Origin: Pyrrhoderma lamaoense
Lineage: Eukaryota > Basidiomycota > Agaricomycetes > Hymenochaetales > Hymenochaetaceae
Reading direction: 5' to 3'
NCBI GenBank assembly: GCA_002794735.1
Contig: NBAZ01000036.1
Coordinates: forward strand, 47,569 to 111,568
DNA: 64,000 nucleotides
Of the stretch, positions 59,301 to 64,000 are shown piece after piece (the first letter of the stretch is position 1; every line of letters starts with the position of its first letter). The notes below the pieces were generated by a model. It had not been told where the DNA came from and did not search any database. It saw only the letters and a list, made by a program, of their open reading frames with translations. A program made the position numbers and the translations under genes.

Positions 59301-59971
59301 AGTATTGGGGAATAGTTCGACTAGTGGTAGTTATAGCACTGGTGCTGGTGCTGGGGGTGTGAAGACGGCGAGTGTGAAGCGGTTAGCGATTGAGTGAGTA
59401 CTTTCTTTCTCTTTCTCTCTCTGAAGTTATGTATGTATACTCACCCACCCTCTCTCTCCCTCCCCTTCCCCTTCTAATTACCACCTTGTCCCTCCCTCCA
59501 TCCCCTTTAACCACCCACCGATACCAACAGCTACGCAGACAGCACGAACAGAAAAAGCCTATCCTGGGGGGGCCAATCCTTCCAAGACGGGAACGCTTCA
59601 CTAGGAGGGGGGCCCCAACGACCTCGACGACCTCCACCGTTACTATTGTCAACGGCACCGATGTTGATGGTAATTCGACGATGACGATGATGACGGTGAA
59701 AGTAGGGATCGTGATCAAAGCTACCGAAGTCGTTTTGGTCACTTTTCGTTCTGAGCTGGGACAGGGTGGGAGTAGTGATAGTGGTAGTAGTGGTAGTAGT
59801 AGTAGTGGTAGTGGTAATGGTGATGGAAGTGGAAGTGGGAGTGAGGGGAGTAGTAGTTCGTCAGCGGTGGCTTTGACTTCATCAGTCCGGTTGAGTATAC
59901 ACGTTGGTCTTGGTCTTGGTTTTGCTCTCGCTCTTGGGTTCGGAGTTGGAGTTGGTGGGTTCTTGTTATGA
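56391..59971 (+). CDS. GH79 beta-glucuronidase/heparanase-like glycosidase, secreted, probably GPI-anchored
   Basis: Eight exons: 56391-56801, 56991-57382, 57787-58017, 58247-58269 (23 nt), 58374-58500, 58600-58750, 58927-59393 and 59531-59971. They give about 747 aa, longer than usual for the family because of inserts. The N-terminus has a hydrophobic signal segment (ISLYYVLLILGG...). The catalytic TIM-barrel part includes WIRIGANSADRT, MIELGNEPDLY (Glu of NEP = acid/base) and LGETNSYYNHG (Glu = nucleophile). The C-terminal beta domain has SWGGQSFQDGNA and TVTIVNGTDVDG. A Ser/Gly-rich linker and a terminal hydrophobic segment (LGLGFALALGFGVGVGG) fit GPI anchoring. At the G6 run 59607-59612 one base is missing: the total of 2243 nt needs one more. 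First ATG in frame 56391; 56415 is an alternative. Confidence 0.88.
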
Positions 59972-62643
59972 TCGTGTGTACCTATACATAGACAAAGACA
60001 TTTGGACATTTGGGCGTGGACATTTGGGTGTGGATAGTAATATAATGTACGTGTACATGTACATGTAAATTGAAGATCCATTAGACCGACTTTTTCCCCT
60101 CCTTTTTCTCTCTCTCCTTTATCCCTTTCTACGTCGTAAAAGTAGAAGCAGAACGTGAGAAAAATATAGTTATGAATGTCTTTTTTTAACGTTCAACGTT
60201 TTGTCGTCTTTCGTACCTCAGAAAGTCTTTTAGTAAGGGAAAGTATAAGATAACGAGGCCTCTTATCCCCCCCACACACACTCTCTCTCTCTTCCTTTGT
60301 TTATTTCTTATTTTTACTCCGTTTTTATTTCTGTATTTTTTGGTTCGGGCCAAATCACGAGTACGACGACTCTACCGATTCTTTTCGTTTGCTTTTTTCG
60401 AGTGTGTGTGTGTGTGTGATATCAGATATGGGATACTACGTACTACCACTAAGTAGTTACCAAGACCAGACCTGGAAGGAAGTCCTGAGTCCTTCGTTAA
60501 CATCCTTAACATCCTTACCATATCGTAAACATCTCATCGCATCGCGTCACGTCGGTGCGTATTATATCGTATACTAAAAACTCTGTCGTTGCTACCATAT
60601 ACCATCTATATTTACTATCTATTTTCTATTATCTATCGTACAACAATTACCGAAAGCATTAGCTGTAAGACTTGACTCCGCCTACAAGACTACGTCAGAC
60701 CTGGGCCCTTCGTACTAAACCACAGTTCTCAGTTCTTGGTTCTCAGTCATCGTCTACCTACTACCTACAACCTACCTCTACAACCTACTAAGTTTATCTA
60801 CCGAGGTACTTCGGTTTTTATGTATCTACTGCTATTTTTACTGCTACTTCTGCTGCTGAAAATTCTAATTCATCTTATCGTTTATCGTTTATAGTTCTTC
60901 GTTCTTCGTTCTTCGTTCATCGTTTATAGTTTTTCGTTTACCGCCTAAGGAAGATTTGAATGAGGGAGGGAGGGGAGAGAGCCCTTCCCCACCCCTCCCC
61001 TCCTCTCCTCCACCCCCTTCGGCCCCGTCTCGAGAGGACCTATTTCGGAGCTCGTAGACGGAAACGGGGTGGTAAGATTTGGTTCTGGTTTTTGGCTTTG
61101 GTCTTGGTTCGAGCGGGACGCAGTAACACCAGAAACAGTAGAACAAAAGGCCAAAAACAGCAGAACAACACAAAGCACAAAAGGCCAAAAACAGCAGAAC
61201 ACCAGAACAACACAAAACAACAAAAGACCAAACCAAAGACCAAAACAAAAAACCGAAAGAAAGATCCGAGTCCGAAACGACGAACACTGATGTTCCATGT
61301 CGTACGTATACACCTACAAATTTCGTCTCGGGTTAGGACTGGAGATTGGGGGTCGGGGTAGGAGCTCAATAATTCAATAATTCAATGAATCAGTAAAATG
61401 GGGGCTCTCACCTCGTGATCCCACGTGATATAAGGTATGAAGCACGTGACGCGAAATAAGTGATGCAGGGATAAGTGATACGTGATTTAGACTTTATAGG
61501 GAAACAGAAAAAGTTCTCGAGCCTTCCCTCGGGGGGGGGGGGGGTTCGCGATCCTAGTTATTTTAGTTATTCTAGGTATTCTAGGTATTCTAGGTCTTTC
61601 TACTCACCGTGACCTAGGACCTTTGATTCGTATATCGATAATCATAACCATGATCATAACCATAAGCGTAATGATAACGATATTGATATTGATAGGTTAA
61701 GTAATACATCGTATCGCATCGTATCGTACCGTATCGCATTGTACTACAGGGGAGAAGGGCGAAAGTATCTGACTATTTAACTATTTTTAGTATTTATAAA
61801 TAAACATATACATATTAACATAAAGGCCGTACGTGTATATTTATAGATATTATATCGAGTATTGAGAAGTTTAGAATTCAATTTTAGGGTATTTGGAATT
61901 ACGATGTTAGAAATTAAGGAAGGGTGTATAGAAAATTGAAAAATCCCGCGCCGCCGCTTCTGGTTCCGTTTTCGTTTCTGTGTGTCTTCGTCTTCGTCTT
62001 CTTGACTTGAGTTTTAGTTTCAATTGAATGGGGAGCCGTGAGCCGTGGGCGTGGGCGTGGGTGATAGAAACAGAAATAGAAATAGAAGTGTCAAGTGAGG
62101 GCTTGACTTGTTCACTATTACTGTACTATTGCTTCCTAGCTAAGTAGCCTCCCCTAATCAGTTGACTAGTTGACTATCAAACTCCCGGCCACATAAACAA
62201 ACCCAAAGAGAGAAGGATTCTCATTCTGAAGTAGATTGAGCACTGAGAGAGAGAGAGGGGGGGTTACGTCATCGTTCCAGAAAGCCAAGAATCGATTGAA
62301 AGTTGGGCTCATGGGTATCACGTGTTGTCACAAGGTCATTGCTTATTAGAAAACCACGTCGTCTATGAATGAATTACAAACGGTACATTGGAAAAAAAAA
62401 TGGAATCATGAAAATCATCTCTTTTCGTTTCGGGAATTTCGGGGAAAATCGTGCCACTAGGGACTGGGCTTGTCTTTGGGGTGGGCTGTCGAATTATAAA
62501 TATATATATATTTGATAAGGGGCCCTTTCTGTCTTCGTCTTTCGTACGCCTTTCAACTCAACTCTAATCAATCGATTGCATTCTACTTGACGCTAGACTA
62601 AGACTACAACTACAACAACAAGAAGAACGCTAACAAGAAGAAA
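59972..62643. other. 2.7 kb low-complexity intergenic region
   Basis: No gene is supported. Visible are ACATGT repeats near 60046-60066, CT- and GT-rich tracts (60280-60420), an A-rich tandem stretch with units like GGCCAAAAACAGCAGAACA at 61150-61230, a long G run near 61531-61544, TATTCTAGG repeats at 61555-61600, and TCGTATCGCATCG-type repeats near 61700-61740. Long minus-strand frames at 60889-61369 are produced by the A-rich repeats. Confidence 0.6.
62494..62510 (+). promoter_or_regulatory. TATA-like box upstream of the peroxiredoxin gene
   Basis: TATAAATATATATATA lies about 135-150 bases before ATG 62644. It is followed by a TC-rich and then CAA-rich leader, the usual layout for a highly expressed fungal gene. 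Confidence 0.55.
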
Positions 62644-63864
62644 ATGGTAGCTCAAGTCCAAAAGCCTGCTCCTGAGTTCTCTGGTCCTGCCGTCGTGGAT
62701 GGGATCATCACGGATATTTCGTCAAAGGACCTGCTTGGTCAGTGGGTCGTCCTCTTTTTCTACCCCATGTACGTATTTCCTTCTCTCCGTCTCCGTCTCG
62801 TTTCGTTTGTTTTTGTTGGTATGACTTTTGGGGGGGCTTCGCCCGTTTCCCCGTTCCCCCCTCCCTCACGTCCCTTTTTTGTGAGGAAGGGGGGACGAAG
62901 TGTTAACTTTCCTACTTTCTGGCGTATTCTACGTTCAATACTAACCAACTTCCCTCACCTTTCCTTCTTTTCCACACTCACACCCAGGGACTTCACCTTC
63001 GTCTGCCCAACCGAGATCCTAGCATTCAACGACGCCCTGCCCGCATTCAAAGACCTCAACACATCCGTCATCGGCGTAAGCACCGACTCCCACTTCTCCC
63101 ACCTCGCCTGGGCCCAGAAGCCCCGGAACGAGGGCGGGTTGGGACCTGATTTGAAGTTGCCGTTGTTGGCGGATAAGAGTATGAAGATCGCTAGGGATTA
63201 TGGGGTCTTGCTTGATGAGGGTGTTGCGTTGAGAGGGTTGTTTATTATTGATCCGAATGGGACTCTTCGGTGAGTGGCGACTTATTAGTTGATATGGTTG
63301 AGGGGGAATGGGCTGTTGCTGATTCACTTGCTTTGTGTCCTTTGTTCTGGTTCTTCCGCATTGTACGACGCGCGCGCGACACACTCACTTATGGCATCCT
63401 TTCGTATACGTTATGAACGGGTCTACTCGTATCAATATCGCCTCATACTTTTAACACGCACACGTTCATCACATGTCTAATTGCGTAAACCACTGACTTC
63501 TTTCCCTTCCATTTCATTCCCTTTTCCCCTATCTCTCCCGTATCGGGCGTCCCTCTTATCATCGACTAACGAACCTCATCGATCCACCCGCCTCTCCCTC
63601 ATCACAACCCACACGCCTAATTACCTCAACGTTCACTCACACTCACCCCACACATACAGTCAAATAACGGTAAACGACCTCCCTGTCGGCCGGTCGGTCG
63701 AAGAAACGATCCGACTCGTCAAAGCGTTCCAGTTCACGGACAAGTACGGTGAAGTCTGTCCCGCCAACTGGAAGGAAGGCGGCCCGACGATGAAGGCTGA
63801 TCCCAAGGGCTCCCTGGAGTACTTTGCGAGTGCGAATGCGAATAAGCGTAAGCGCATCAGTTGA
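62644..63864 (+). CDS. Typical 2-Cys peroxiredoxin, 3' end uncertain
   Basis: Exons are 62644-62768, 62988-63269 and 63660 onward, joined in the correct phase. The peroxidatic Cys is in DFTFVCPTE (codons split by intron 1 just before it), and the resolving Cys is in [10 protein letters not shown]. The catalytic Thr and Pro are in the same TFVCP motif. Other family text is [25 protein letters not shown] and [18 protein letters not shown]. It is a cytosolic thiol peroxidase reducing H2O2 and alkyl hydroperoxides with thioredoxin. Unspliced reading stops at TGA 63862-63864, but GTAAGC at 63848, following AATAAGC, looks like a donor. The decayed copy at 30674-30863 has the same junction (AATAAGG then GTAAGT), so a further short exon beyond the window is likely. 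Confidence 0.92.
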
Positions 63865-64000
63865 TTTCTTTTTGTTTTCTTTGATCTTTTGCCTTTTGGA
63901 AAAAAAAATTGTTTTTCGTATAATTAATTAATTCTCAAAACACAAACATAAACATATAAAAAAAATTATTTTTGGAGTCGGTTTGGTTATACTTTATCTT

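Noticed and set aside
59383..60081. 232-codon minus-strand open frame
   Set aside because: Antisense shadow of the GH79 last exon, driven by Ser/Gly codon repeats.
60889..61369. Overlapping hydrophobic minus-strand frames of 109-132 codons
   Set aside because: They are translations of an A-rich tandem repeat (GGCCAAAAACAGCAGAACA-like units), with no splice or domain support.
1..64000. CRISPR array or bacterial-type operon
   Set aside because: No regularly spaced short direct repeats were seen, and the gene structures are spliced and eukaryotic.

Overview
The window looks like a nuclear segment of a filamentous basidiomycete (Agaricomycetes-like). Genes are split by many short GT-AG introns of about 50-70 nt. 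It also carries DUF6533-type seven-helix proteins, Zn2Cys6 regulators with a basidiomycete-style linker, LTR retrotransposon pieces and a fungal GH79 enzyme. No RNA gene and no CRISPR array was recognised. All calls come from reading the sequence and from family knowledge; nothing was searched against a database.

Left edge (1-4669): the frame-disrupted 3' end of an unidentified gene, then a minus-strand three-exon gene (596-1705) with a Ser/Thr-rich N-terminus and a PD-(D/E)XK nuclease-like core, then about 3 kb with nothing recognised.

Receptor array (4670-37539): nine same-strand units of one multi-exon membrane protein family with a DUF6533 signature. Seven look full length (starts at 4670, 7167, 9300, 12745, 18506, 26735, 32426). 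Two are broken (14640-16507 and 35905-37539). All share consecutive micro-exons of 20 and 15 nt. The later units were duplicated with their flanks, so the spacers are diverged repeats of each other. One LTR retrotransposon family has invaded this region: a 3.96 kb gag-only element (22647-26601) and four solo LTRs, one sitting in the intron between the two micro-exons of the copy at 26735. A spacer repeat carries a decayed exon of a peroxiredoxin.

Regulator pair (40894-50345): two tandem paralogous Zn2Cys6 transcription factors. The first is clearly a pseudogene; the second is largely open.

Right part (50696-64000): a tentative small Cys-rich gene, signal peptidase complex subunit SPC3, an S9-family serine peptidase divergent from it, a secreted and probably GPI-anchored GH79 glycosidase, a 2.7 kb low-complexity gap, and a 2-Cys peroxiredoxin running to the window end. 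Three genes (the first regulator, the S9 peptidase and GH79) each need exactly one extra base inside a G run to read through. This could be homopolymer under-calling in the assembly or real decay.

The left and middle parts are dynamic (tandem receptor-like duplications, mobile elements, pseudogenes). The right part holds conserved housekeeping and secreted enzymes. No operon-like functional link between the parts is visible.
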